The translations under genes were made by a program, and so were the position numbers. 64,000 nucleotides of DNA from Rosellinia necatrix (taxonomy: Eukaryota; Ascomycota; Sordariomycetes; Xylariales; Xylariaceae): the NCBI GenBank assembly GCA_021209875.1, contig JAGYVD010000007.1, positions 2,046,001 through 2,110,000 on the forward strand, written 5' to 3'. Within the stretch, counting starts at the first letter, position 1. Each line of letters begins with the position of its first letter. Below the pieces are notes generated by a model. That model did no database searches, was not told the origin of the DNA, and was given only the letters and a program-made list of their open reading frames with translations. This document shows, piece by piece, positions 35,176 to 45,968 of this stretch.

Positions 35176-36207
35176 ATGTCGGGCATGTCGGGCATGACAG
35201 GAGAGCGGCCACGGGCGAGCCCGCGCGCTCAAGGAACCTCGATCTCGACCTCGACCTCAACCTCGGCCTCAACCTCGGCCTCGACCTCAACCTCGGGCTG
35301 GTTCACGATACCATCTCCTTTCGCCCGGCTCTTCAAGAAATTCCCACTTCTGACATATCCCCCCAACGAGCTCCCCGCTCGCTCGCCCGCGGCCAGGGAC
35401 GTGCCGACGCTTTACGTTTTTATATCGGACGAAGATGCCCTGAACGGGCTACCCAGCTTCAACCCATCTTGTCTGAAGTGGCAGGTGAGTTCTCGATGCC
35501 CGGAAACCGACCATATGTGCCGCCGCCCGGCTAATTTGCTATCACAGACTTTTCTCAGGTTGGTCGGTGTCGACTTTTGTGTTCGCTCCTCCAACAATCA
35601 CGCCTCTCCCACTGGTGCATTGCCCTTCCTCCTGCCCGCCTCCGCCTCGACCAACCCCAGGCCACAAAGGCCCATTCCGTCAAATAAGCTAGAACAGTAT
35701 GGTCTTGATAAGGGCAAATTCAAACCGCCCGGGGATCTAGGGCCGAGACAGGAGGCGTACGAGTCGCTCCTCGATCACCGTATACGGAATGCCTGGCTTT
35801 ATACATTATACCTATCCCCTGCAAATGCCGATCTCCTCAGCCATCTCTATATCGCGCCGGCAACCTCATCATGGCCTGTGAGAGCTGCGATGGCGAACCA
35901 ATTAAGATACGCAGCCGAACTAGAGATCTTGAGATCTACCGGTAGGGACGCAATTGATCCAACAGCCCTATACAGGGAGGCAAAAGAAGCCTTTGCCGCT
36001 CTGGAAACGGTCTTGGGTAATGACAACTGGTTTTTTGGGGCCGAAGTCGCGGGACTGTTCGATGCAACCGTGTTCTCCTATACATACCTCATTCTACACG
36101 ACGGTTTAGCGTGGGAGAACCGGCGACTGAATCAGATTTTGAACGAGTTCCCACGTTTGGTACGCCACCGGGATAGAATATACCAACATTGTTGGGAATC
36201 CCAGTAA
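35176..36207 (+). CDS. Metaxin/Sam35-like mitochondrial outer-membrane assembly protein
   Basis: Metaxin-type proteins of the SAM complex insert beta-barrel proteins into the mitochondrial outer membrane. Exon 1 is 35176-35484 and exon 2 35548-36207, product 322 aa. The 63-bp intron (GTGAGT ... CTAAT ... CACAG) is divisible by three and stop-free. After a Ser/Thr-rich N-terminus (made by TCGACC/TCAACC hexamer repeats) come TYPPNELPARSP, LYVFISDEDAL, SFNPSCLKWQ joined to TFLRLVGVDF, SSNNHASPTGALPFLLP and IPSNKLEQYGLDKG. Near the C-terminus is the GST-C-like metaxin block WFFGAEVAGLFDATVFSYTY. These match fungal Sam35 (Tom38) better than Sam37, but that choice is from memory. An upstream start is impossible because no earlier in-frame ATG exists within the repeat leader. 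Confidence 0.75.
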   Translation: MSGMSGMTGERPRASPRAQGTSISTSTSTSASTSASTSTSGWFTIPSPFARLFKKFPLLTYPPNELPARSPAARDVPTLYVFISDEDALNGLPSFNPSCLKWQVSSRCPETDHMCRRPANLLSQTFLRLVGVDFCVRSSNNHASPTGALPFLLPASASTNPRPQRPIPSNKLEQYGLDKGKFKPPGDLGPRQEAYESLLDHRIRNAWLYTLYLSPANADLLSHLYIAPATSSWPVRAAMANQLRYAAELEILRSTGRDAIDPTALYREAKEAFAALETVLGNDNWFFGAEVAGLFDATVFSYTYLILHDGLAWENRRLNQILNEFPRLVRHRDRIYQHCWESQ

Positions 36208-36556
36208 ATATAATATGGTAACGATGAAGCACATGCCTCTAATTCGACTCCGAGAGCACTACGAGACCCAACAGGGCGTTTTAGACCCAGAGTCGGTTTT
36301 TCGAATAGTGGTTCGAAAGAAGCAATTCGCCAGATATACCCATGAATGTATCATAGAACATGTAAAACCACACGGCCACCTCAGAGCTGACTTTCACCAA
36401 GGTAAACAGGTAACATAGATGCCGAACGGATGAGTCACTAGATACCCAATCAGTCAATTTTACAAGTAGATTTTTCAAATTGAGAATCTTTCGTGCATAG
36501 TAGATTCTTAGTCTGGTAATATCCCCTTCGATGAGCAAACAGGCTTCGCAGCAGCT
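36208..36556. other. Convergent 3' spacer
   Basis: These 349 bp separate the 3' ends of the Sam35-like gene and the SDR gene. Nothing recognised. Confidence 0.5.
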
Positions 36557-37697
36557 TCACATCTTAGCTGCCAAGTGAACACCGCCATCAACATTGATTA
36601 TGGCCCCATTGACGTACGATCTACGAGCCGATTAGCACCATCACGACCAAAAAAACACCAGTTGGTGCCCGTTGCAAACGGTCGTGGTTTGGTAAATGTG
36701 GAAGGGGCAGGGGCAGGGACTCACCCGGCGCGACTCGCGAGGAAAATACAAGCGCCAGCGACATCGCTGGGTCGGCCGTGCCGCTTCATCGGGTTTCCTT
36801 CCTCGATGGCCTCACGGAAATGCTTCATCGAGAAAGCCATCATCTTGGTATCGAAGGGACCGCAAGCCTAAGCAGATCCATGAGTCAATCAATGGCCGCG
36901 AGCACAACAGTATAAAATACACTGCCTCCGGGAGTTACACGGATGCCATGAGTGTGAAGCGGTGTGTCAAATAAAAATGAGGAGGAGAGGGGAAAGAACT
37001 CTCAAGTCACGTACCAACGAGTTGACCGTGATACCCTTCGGGCCGAGGACCTGCGACAGATGCCGGGTGAGGTGGTGCAAGCCCGCCTTGGAGGCGCTAT
37101 AACTATAGTTCTGCGAAAGTGGTCAGCCAGCAAGCCTCGAGGCCAAGAAAGAAACCCCTCCCGCCTCCCCCTTCCCCTTTCCCCCCACCCCGGGCAAATT
37201 GGAAAAGACGGAGCGTGGAATGCGTGGACGAACCTCGAGGTTGGGCACAGACAGGCCGTTAACGGAGCCGATGTTGATGATGGCCGCGGGGTCACCGCCG
37301 CCGCCGCCGCCGCCGCCGCCTCGCACGCCGCGGCGTCCCGCGACGCCACGTACACCCGCGCCCCGTTCGCCACGAACCCCTCCGTGATCATCCGCCCGAT
37401 GCCGCGCGCGCCTGCCAGCCCGCCCGTTTTCCCTCGCGTCAGCCCGAAATCACCCCGAGACCGAGGAAGAGGGGGGGAATGGGGGTCGTCGGTCTTACCT
37501 CCCGTCACTAGGACGACTTTCCCCTATTTTTTGGAATTTTTTTTTTTTTTAGCCCGTGCTGACCTGTTCCGTTGGTCGGAGACGCTTCACTCTCACCTCC
37601 GCGCCCCAAATGCTATGATGTTGAAGGCGCGTGCTATCCAGGGTAGAGGAGGGCTTGGACTACTTACCTTGACATCAAATAAATTGCTGACCTCCAT
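36557..37697 (-). pseudogene. Short-chain dehydrogenase/reductase (RhlG-like SDR) with internal deletion
   Basis: Six exons can be placed on the minus strand: 37668-37697, 37499-37523, 37234-37411, 37015-37110, 36725-36867 and 36557-36620. Every junction has GT/AG sites. The product starts MEVSNLFDVKGKVVLVTGG, with Rossmann motif TGGARGIGR, then GFVANGARVYVASRDAAACE. After an Ala run from a GCG repeat, the sequence jumps to DPAAIINIGSVNGLSVPNLE, read in another frame. The normal middle of an SDR (the NNAG motif and helix D/E, roughly 90 residues) is absent. Downstream parts are intact: catalytic YSASKAGLHHLTRHLSQVLG, then GPFDTKMMAFSMKHF and the end VNGAIINVDGGVHLAAKM. The family is what fungi annotate as rhamnolipid-biosynthesis 3-oxoacyl-ACP reductase-like. 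As sequenced, the gene is broken. The break sits exactly in the GCC/GGC repeat, so an assembly collapse is possible. Confidence 0.75.
37294..37320. repeat. (CCG)n repeat at the SDR deletion point
   Basis: Nine CCG units on the plus strand (GCG on the coding strand) lie exactly where the SDR reading frame changes and about 90 codons are missing. Confidence 0.85.
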
Positions 37698-38636
37698 AGT
37701 TTAAAATATGTACACTATGAAAAAATCTCGGCATCAGTAATTTGGAATGGGATAAACGTCAAGCTAGCACTTCTTCGTTCTCTGTGAAACAGCCGTTCCG
37801 AGTTGTGAGCTCCGGAGGCGTTAGACATCCTTTATATTAGTCGGTCTGAGCGGCGACAGCCGAGGTAACTGTACAGTGTTGTTTTATAAACGTGGCGTAC
37901 TCACACTGTATGCTAAGGCTCGGGTACTGTCTAGTGGTTTATTTCGTGGTCTACATGTAGACACAATATCTATTCCCTTTTTCGCTACCGCTTCGATATT
38001 CATTTTAATAGCTTCTATGGATGTAATATATCTAGTCTAGTAATCAGACACCCCGGAAATGATTGGTTCGTAAGACGATAGTTAAAAAAAAAAAAAAAAC
38101 AGAAATAGCTCGAAGGTTTAGGCACTTATTCATCAAACTAGAATTCGGAAGATCGCGTAGTGAACGACTTGAAAATTAACTATTTTATATAGCTATTTCC
38201 TTTTTCTTTTAAGAATAGCTATGATTTTTTGAGGAGTTATTTTCCGTTGGTCCATAAGTTGACGCATACTTCGCATACGCACCTCGGGTAAACACCTCAG
38301 TAACTGTTAGAAGATTCGCGATATAGATAGTATGTTATAGCTAAATTCAACTACGCGCATCTGCGGCAATTAATTCATTCTATGTTTCAAATTTAGTTTC
38401 CACCGAACGAACCCGGAATCGCTTATAGGTGTTTCTGTCTTTATGTAATTACATATTGGCTTCAAGGAGCTCACGGTACACAGTACTTAATAAACAGTCA
38501 CTTATCATAAGTCATAAGATGGTGATGAAGATAAATCCTTAGATGAAAACCCAGTCTGGCCACGGATCCTACAATATCATAAAAAGAAAACTCATCTTTC
38601 CCTGTCCGCCGAATCTCAACCCACTACGTTGAGACG
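37698..38636. other. AT-rich spacer between SDR and DUF4238 genes
   Basis: About 940 bp, clearly AT-rich, with a 16-base A run near 38084. No open frame of note. The SDR promoter must lie at its left end and the DUF4238 3' region at its right end. Confidence 0.5.
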
Positions 38637-41291
38637 TCAGATAGGAGGATTAATAGGTGGGGTGGGATAGGATATCTTGAACATGACATTCTCCAGTTTT
38701 TGCAACAGAACAGCCCCTATGCCGTCACCCAGGGCTTCTCGGAACATAGGCTTGACCATAACTCTCGTTAATAGTTCAGTCTTCTGGTCGTCATCGAGGG
38801 AGGGAGACGGAAGTCCTCTGATTCCCCCGACACCGTGTTGTCGGATCTTCTCCTCCTGGCTCAAGGCCAGTTTCTCAATCTCGGGGATCCCTATTTCGTA
38901 AACAGTGAGTACAAGCTATTCAACGGCTTATAACGTATCAACATACCGCAATTCTTCAATAAACCTAGTCACGATTAGTCTCTTCCTCGTAAATGGAGTG
39001 GCAATGCTGCTTACCAGGGAGGTCGAAAACAAAGCATCGGAGCATTCTTAGCCAGAGAGCTCCCCCGTCCCTAAGCATGATCCAAAGTTCGTCCTCGTCG
39101 ATCGGGTATTTCTCCCAGTCAATTTCATTCATCACCGTCTTATACATCAGTCGATTGATCTTCTCGGACGGCATCTTATCATGCAGAGCTATTCGAGTTA
39201 GCGATGATAAATGACCATCTAATATTTGAAAACATATAGCTTCCTGAACAAATAATCAAGCTCGGCAGAATGAATGATGCTGCGAACATGCCTACCTTGA
39301 GCGATAACGTTTTCTGGTTCATCCAGACCGGGCTCCGCTGCCCTTGTGAGATACTCTTCGTTATTGTGCCCGAGAACCGTCATCCTTACCCTGCCGACGA
39401 AGAGAAGCACCCTTCTTGAAGGATATGTAAGATACTCTTCAATGAGTCGCTCCCTCCTTTCAGCTCGAACGGCCTCCGGCATTCCTTTCGAGTTGACATC
39501 TATTTTGATTCGCCGCTTCATCATAAGCCGTGATTGATCCATATCCTCGAAGAACGTCCCATCGGATCCCCCTGTGATTAGATACCAGTTAGCTCATACG
39601 TGGCCCTAGGCTTGTATGCTATAGTAAAGCAGTTTTTGACGGTCATACCAAGAGACATGTAGGCGAATTTTGGCCCAATAAGTGGTTCGGGGCTTTCCCG
39701 GAGCTCCTTCTTGGCCGATGACATCCAGTCTGCTAAACCCTCTTGCAGCGACCGTTGCATGGCTCTCATCCTGTCGAAGTCGGGCATAGAAATAGATGGT
39801 TCTTCTGACCATACCGGTTCCGCCGTCGACCCCAAAGACTTCATAAGCTCGGCCAGGCCTACGAGGGTCTTGCGTCTCGCGTCCTGGCTATCTCCCCCGA
39901 CGGTCTTGCCAAGCGTGGAGGTGTCGGTCATGTAGGCCTCTAGGGTCTTGGTGAAGCTATCCTTGGAAGCAAAGACGATATTCGCGCATCTGTGCGCATT
40001 CTCGAAAAATATGTGATTGATCATGTTGACGTGCCCGGTACCGACGGGGAAGAACGAAAAGCAGAACTTGTGCGACTTCAGTTGTCGTCCGTCTTCCCCC
40101 GGATTGAAATGTATCTGTCCGTTCACCACCTGGCTGTAGCTGTTGCGCGCCTTGCTGATGGGGAGATCGGCCAGGCGGGACTGCTGGCTGGTTCCGTACC
40201 AGTCGTCGACTGCCTCCTTGCGCCTCGCGTCCCTCCACGCCTTTATCTCCGGGTCGCTGTCCTCTTCGGGTACGGGGAGCAAGCTACTACGCAAGACGAT
40301 CATCAGTTTCGGGGACAGGGGCGCAAACTCGTGGAAGTTCGTCCACCCGCTCTCCTCCTGCTTGCCCGTCAGAGGGTTCAGGGTGAAGGTGTTCGGCCCC
40401 TCAAATACGTTGTAGCTATTCCCCGTGAGGATAAACTCGTTACCTGCCTCGGACGGCGTGCAAATAGCCATGTACATCATCTGCGTGTGCATGATGAACC
40501 ACTTCGCGTCTGTTTCATACATGTTTCCCAGGAGTTCCTGCTCCCAGTTCTCCGTGTCCATCTTCAAGTTCATAATCGTCTTGAGGCCGTGAAACCAGAC
40601 GTCAACAGGTCGCTTGAAGCCTTTCTCTTTCATATACGCTTGCATCTGCTCCTTGTCGTTGCAATCATATTCTTCCGCGCTCTCGTGATAGAAACGCTGG
40701 TGGAATGTCGGCCCGCGGTATTTGAGGATGAAAAGGAATTTGCGGATAGAGTTCCGTTCATCGCGCGTCACCCAAACGTTTGGATCCCCAGCTTCAAAGG
40801 CCTTGACAATCTTGCGGAAAACTTTTGTCGTCGAAGTTAGTAGGCCTTCTCTAGACTATTTGGGACAGATTGGGCTGTTGAGACACCTGTTCTCGAGTTT
40901 TGAGGCTGGGGGTTTTAATTCCTAGATTTACATGATATATATATAGAAATACTCCATCATAGTACTCACTGGTGCTCGTGTGGTTTTCTAGCTTGCCGAA
41001 CATCGTCTCGATCTGTCGTTGTTGTGCGGTAGGTTGAGTTGTATCTTGATACATATTATACTGCCCGAGAATCCGCGAGACTTTTGTCTCTTCAATGACC
41101 ATGGGCTCGACCTTTGGATTAACATTGTGAACGACAAGTTCGCCTCGGTACATATTGCCATTTTCTTTCTTCTTGCCTTTCTTCGTGCGTTGCGGCCCCG
41201 TGTACCTATGAGCAAAATTCCGCAGCATGAACTGAGGAACAAAATGCTGGTATTCGGGGCCAAGCGAAGCCGAGTGCGCTGGCCCGGCCAT
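38637..41291 (-). CDS. DUF4238 family protein, six exons
   Basis: Function unknown; the DUF4238 name is taken from the N-terminal signature EYQHFVPQFMLRNFAH (residues 13-28). Exons: 40970-41291, 39649-40821, 39296-39571, 39015-39188, 38947-38964 and 38637-38890; 2217 nt, 738 aa, frame continuous at all junctions. The part after intron 1 reads IFRKIVKAFEAGDPNVWVTR and RNSIRKFLFILKYRGPTFHQ, which fits the family's helical part. Then come EFILTGNSYNVFEG, PLSPKLMIVLRSS and HVNMINHIFFENAHRCANIV. The last 300 residues are charged and not recognised. Exon 5 is only 18 nt and encodes LLKNC; skipping it (intron 38891-39014) also keeps frame. No signal peptide or membrane segment is seen. AT-rich spacers flank the gene on both sides. 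Homologues of this domain occur in both bacteria and fungi, so horizontal origin is possible but untested. Confidence 0.8.
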
Positions 41292-43165
41292 GATCGCGGG
41301 ATTTGGTTTAGACCGAGAAAATGTCTACGGTGAACAGACAATAAATAGTGACCTTTCAAGTTAACACGCGAAGTCTACTCCGGATATAGAAATAAGCGCT
41401 GCCACATTTGCGGCTGCTGTATTGGCGCCCGATGCAGTAAACAGCCCAATGTACCGTCTGCCACAATGAAGGCGGGGTTCTTGTTTACATCAAGTAAATC
41501 AGGTGTATAAGGTACGTACATGCTGTATTTGGCTACTGAGCCACAGTGGCACATAAATTTGTTAGGATCTTATTCATGATCTTTCTGACAAGCCAGAGGA
41601 TAAGCAGCGAACCTCCGAGCCTACCAGGAGACAAAACAGGCGGTATGGTTCAGGGCACCCCCAATCCTACATACAATCCATGAGCAAACTAACATAGGGA
41701 GGGGAATATTGTCGGTATGGCGGACTAGGAAAAGAGGAGACGAATATATAACATAAGGGCTAGTTATATTTATATTCAATTGCTGTGTAACTACGCTAAT
41801 ACATGATCTTATTCTTATGCTACGTTTAACACTTAGACAGATAGACCGATTTATACAATCTTCACTATCTTCATGGTGCACCTACCTTTAGTACTAGTTT
41901 CACTCTTTTGCAACTCCTGTTAGTGTAACCTCAGCAGTTAATAAATTTCCTTAGTCACTTTTATTCAGCTTTGCCTATAATATCGGCGTTTTCCGGGTTC
42001 TGTTCCGGGATTATTCGCACCTGGCGGGCTGCGTTGGTTCCAGCGCTCCGTCTATCAGCTTTGGGGACTGACTTATAGCTTAAGCACCGACGAAGCAAAG
42101 TCGGGACCTAAATAAGGGCTTACTCAATATCGTTTGTTTATCACATTTATGTTGGCAACTTATCTCCCCTCGAATAAGTTTGGATTGCATGCATGCGTTA
42201 TGTCGAGTCCCTCGGTAAGATGCGCGTAATCACCACGGGCGAGAAGGTCTCCACGTTGAACGAGACCTGACACACTGACGTGGGAAGGCTAATGCGTCGA
42301 AGATATTCCGAACGGATATGTAATTTCTGCCTGGGATTCCTTTACATTATATTATCTGAAGCAGGGCAGGCAGTGCAAGTCAAGAGCGAGCGAGCGAGCG
42401 AGAGAGAGCGCGAGGATTTGTGGGTTTATGTATCCCCTTGGCCCGGCGGTAATCACGGGCATGACGACATTAACCAAACTCATACCATGATGCAACACCC
42501 CTGTATAGCATCCAGCGATATATACAGGAGGACCCCGGCGACGACTTCGGGATAAGGGAAGCTGCATGGGTTGTACAGATGGAGCTAGCCGATCGGTCAG
42601 TGGGAAGCTGGTTCGGGATGGCCTCCACGTGGAGCAGAAATCAACAAACGTTGGACATTTTCTAAACATTTAGGCCGAGAGGACGGTTTCACCTGCTTGC
42701 GCGATGGGACGATATGTAGAAACAAACGGGTCCGACATTAGACGCCAACACGCCAACATCCCATCTCTGTATCGCCCTCGTTTCAACCGCATGGGGTAGG
42801 AGAGCAACTGGCACACATCGACAGGGGCAGGAGAGCAACTGGTACACATCGACAGGGGCCAGCTCCACCAAAGCCCACCAACTTGCAACACTGCGCCGGC
42901 AAATGTGGAATTACGGGTTACGCGCCGGTGATGCTGGTAGTGCTTTCTTTATATGTAGTTATATGGAAGATGGCGAGAGGACGACGGGAGGCTTGTCTTT
43001 CTTTGTTCCTATTATTCTCTTCTTGTTGCCCCTTCGTGTCTATCTTTGGTTGACTCGTCATCAGCAGGTCTGATTTAATTCTTAGTAGATAGTCCCCTTT
43101 TTTCTTTTTTTTTGTCACCGTTTATTGTAATATTTTATACACGTGTTGCCTTTGCTGCTGTCGCC
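41292..43165. other. AT-rich spacer with a 31-bp tandem duplication
   Basis: No gene is supported over 1.9 kb. The left kilobase is AT-rich. A GAGC repeat lies near 42386-42408. A 31-bp unit is duplicated in tandem at 42797-42859. The last 60 bp contain a T-rich stretch just before the Egh16-like start codon. Confidence 0.5.
42797..42859. repeat. 31-bp tandem direct duplication
   Basis: Two adjacent copies of a unit beginning AGGAGAGCAACTGG and ending ATCGACAGGGGC, differing by one C/T substitution. Recent, since they are nearly identical. Confidence 0.9.
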
Positions 43166-44106
43166 ATGATTCTCATTAAGCAAGCCATTATTACCTCGGC
43201 CCTGTTGGCTGTTGCTCACGGGCAGGCCGTACTGCTGGCGGCACGGGGGGCTAAAGGATCACCGGTCAGCCTGGGACTCCAAGGTGCGTATGCGCTGATC
43301 TACCAGCCGCCATCTCGTCGATCACCGGCCCTCGTTCCCGGAAATGCGCTAATCCTTCTCCCGCCGCAGTCGAGGCCACCAGCCCGGACGACGCCAATTT
43401 CATCTCAGACGTCGAAATCACCACCAATGTCGTCAACGAGTGCGGGCGTACCATGCTCGCCGGCAACATCGACATCGGCGAGCAGACGGAGAACGCGCTC
43501 GCGGATGGAAACGTCACGCAGGCGACGGCCGGCAGCCGGGTCTCGGTGTTCATCCGACAGGTCAACGAAACGGGGGCCGGCCCGTTCACGTGCGATATGG
43601 ACCTGACGGGCAACTCAAACGGCGTCACCGGCCAGACGCAGCTCTGGGTCAGGGAAGACTCGGCGAACGGGCAGGGGATTATCGGCCTCCGGGTGACGAT
43701 GCCGAGTGATATGCAATGCACGGGAGGTACGTAACCCTATAATCCCGACCCCCCTTTTGCATTCCCCCGTCCCCTTCTCCAACAACCCGCCTGGATCAGA
43801 CTGGTACTAAACCGGGATCGTCTTGGTTTAGCATCCACGGGCAACGTATGTACAGTGCGCTGCCGCAACGCCAACAATTTCGGGGGGTGCTTCGCGGTGC
43901 AGCAGACGGACGTAGAGCCCGGCGTCAACGACCCTACCGAAATCGCGACGATACAGCAGCTTGAAGGCGTCCTGAAGCAGGTCCAACAGAACATAGCGGA
44001 TCTCCCTGCTGCCATGGAGGCTATTGCCGAGGCCAGCCAGGACGACCAGGGGACCGCTGTGGTCGAGAAGATACAAGCTGCTAATCCCTCGACGGTGGAT
44101 AACTAG
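43166..44106 (+). CDS. Egh16-like (GAS1/MAS1-type) secreted protein
   Basis: Exons 43166-43283, 43370-43726 and 43832-44106; introns 86 bp (GTGCGT...CGCAG) and 105 bp (GTACGT...TTTAG); product 249 aa. Residues 1-20 form a signal peptide (MILIKQAIITSALLAVAHGQ). The mature part has the pattern I associate with the Egh16/GAS1 family: NECGRTMLAGNID, GSRVSVFIRQVNETGAGPF, CDMDLTGNSNG, MQCTG and CTVRCRNANNFGGCFAVQQ, with eight or so cysteines that could form disulfides. The C-terminal 60 residues are Gln/Ala-rich and helical. Family members are expressed during appressorium formation in plant- and insect-associated fungi; their molecular activity is not established. The role in this organism is inference only. 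Confidence 0.8.
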
Positions 44107-44747
44107 ATAATCTCGCCTAGAATATACCTACTTAGATAGTAAGAGCTTCCGCCCCTCTGCGCGGGCGCCGAATCGACGAAGCGGTTACACGTTGTACTCC
44201 ACGTTGCCCCTTTCTTTGCTCGTCTCGCCGTATATTGTGTTTTGTATTGCATTTCGTATTGCGTTTCGTATTTCATTTCGATATTCTGGCCGTCATCTCA
44301 GATACTCTTGTAATCTATATGATGTTCATGCCAACAGAATGCATTGCTCCTTATTCAAATAAACAATAGAGAACCTACTTAGGTAGATAGAAGTTCAATA
44401 TGAAAAATCGCTATAACTCGTAAGAATAGTTAGTCCCTTTTCTTCAATGTTGAACAAAGGTGTATACATAAGTATACAGGCTAGGCCATTGCCCAGCGCA
44501 TAATACACCTACAGCACATTCACGACCTAAAAGCCCAACCCCGCTCGCCCCTACTAGATGCATCATGTGTCTGTTGCTTTAGGTCATAAAGCTAGTTGGT
44601 TGGGGTAAATTAAGTAAGCAGTTGAGTAGGTAGGTAGGTTCACATTGAAGTATGTATATAGTAGGTATATTAGGTACCTACCGCCGCCACCGCCGCCCGC
44701 CCCGTCCGTCCACCACCACCCAAACCAACTAGCACCTTCGAGCGGAC
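44107..44747. other. Spacer between Egh16-like and methyltransferase genes
   Basis: No gene is supported. The left half is the 3' region of the Egh16-like gene; a TTTCGTATTGCGTTTCGTAT duplication lies near 44240-44275. The right half has TAGGTAGGTA motifs and then the methyltransferase leader. Confidence 0.5.
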
Positions 44748-45670
44748 ATGGGCGAGCCAAACCCGCCGCCACCCACACCGCTGCCGGAGCTCTTCGCGGG
44801 CGCCGCCTCGGCCGAGGACCACGCGGCGCGGTGGTCCGCGTGCTGGGACGCCGAGCACACGCCGTGGGACCGCGGCGGCCCCAGCCCGGCGCTGCGTGAC
44901 CTGCTCGAGACGAACCCCGGAGGCGCGATCCCCATTGACGACGAAGACAACGACGGCGACGACGGCGGCGGCGGCGGCTCTGCGGCTACGGCGAGGAGGA
45001 GGAGGAGGAGGAAGACCGCGCTCGTCCCCGGCTGTGGCCGCGGCCACGACGTGTTGCTGCTCGCCGAGCAAGGCTACGACGTCTGGGGCCTCGACGTCTC
45101 GCCGCAGGCCCTCGCCGCCGCGAGGGCGCACGCCGAGGGTTCCCGCCCGACGGGCGCCGGCGCCGGCGCCGTCGCTTGGCTGCACGGGGACTTCTTCGCG
45201 GACGACCGGGGTTCCGGCGCGCCGGCCTCGTTTGACCTGATCTTCGACTACACGGTAAGTGGGATTGCCGAAGCCCCGCGCCGCAGGTGCTTCGCTTTCG
45301 TTTCTGCTTTTGCCTCTGTTTCCGCTTTTGTCGGCGAGTAATGACGGGTGTTTTTTTTTTTTAATTGGGTCGCGTGTAGTTCTTCTGCGCCTTGCCGCCC
45401 GCCATGCGCCCGGCCTGGGCCGCGAGGATGCGGTCCCTGCTCCGCCGCCCCGGCGGCAGGCTCGTGTGCCTCGAGTTCCCCGTCGAGAAGAGCCCCGCCG
45501 AGCCCGGCCCGCCCTGGGCCGCCCCCCCGGCGGCGTACCTCGACCATCTCTCGGATCCCGGCGGCCTCAGGAGGCTGGTGCATGTCAAGCCGACGCGGAC
45601 GCACCAGAGCGGGACAGAAGACGGCCGGGTTCAGGATTTCATATCCGTGTGGGCACATGTTAATGAATAG
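44748..45670 (+). CDS. TPMT-family S-adenosylmethionine methyltransferase (thiol methyltransferase-like)
   Basis: Exon 1 is 44748-45254 and exon 2 45380-45670; the 125-bp intron is GTAAGT...TGTAG; product 265 aa. N-terminal W...CWDAEHTPWDRGGPSPAL is the typical start of the TPMT family. The SAM-binding loop is LVPGCGRGHDVLLLAEQGYD followed by the acidic VWGLDVS. Motif FDLIFDYT joined to FFCALPPAMRPAWAARM, then LVCLEFP and GPPWAAPPAAYLDHLS, follow family order. A Gly/Arg-rich insert (about 68-90) lies before the SAM loop. Likely transfers methyl to a thiol or halide in the cytosol; the acceptor cannot be read from sequence. No targeting signal. Confidence 0.82.
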
Positions 45671-45968
45671 ATAGGTTTCAGACTACTTTTGCTTCCATCT
45701 TTCATTTTTACCTACGGAGGACAAGCGTGGGTTATATGTAAGTAGAGCCGACTTACAATTGTAGCTGTTTTAAGATCGTAGGATGGTGTTGCGGGGTATT
45801 CGAATCCTCAGATTATACTGGCAATACTACATCACCGATTTTACGGCTGGAATAGTAGCAGGCATGGAATGATGCCGCCCTATTGTCGCTTTTCCATTAA
45901 CCCCTCTAAAACGCCTGGGGAGTATTACACGGATGATTCTCAGGAGGTTAAAGTTATACGGAGGTGCC

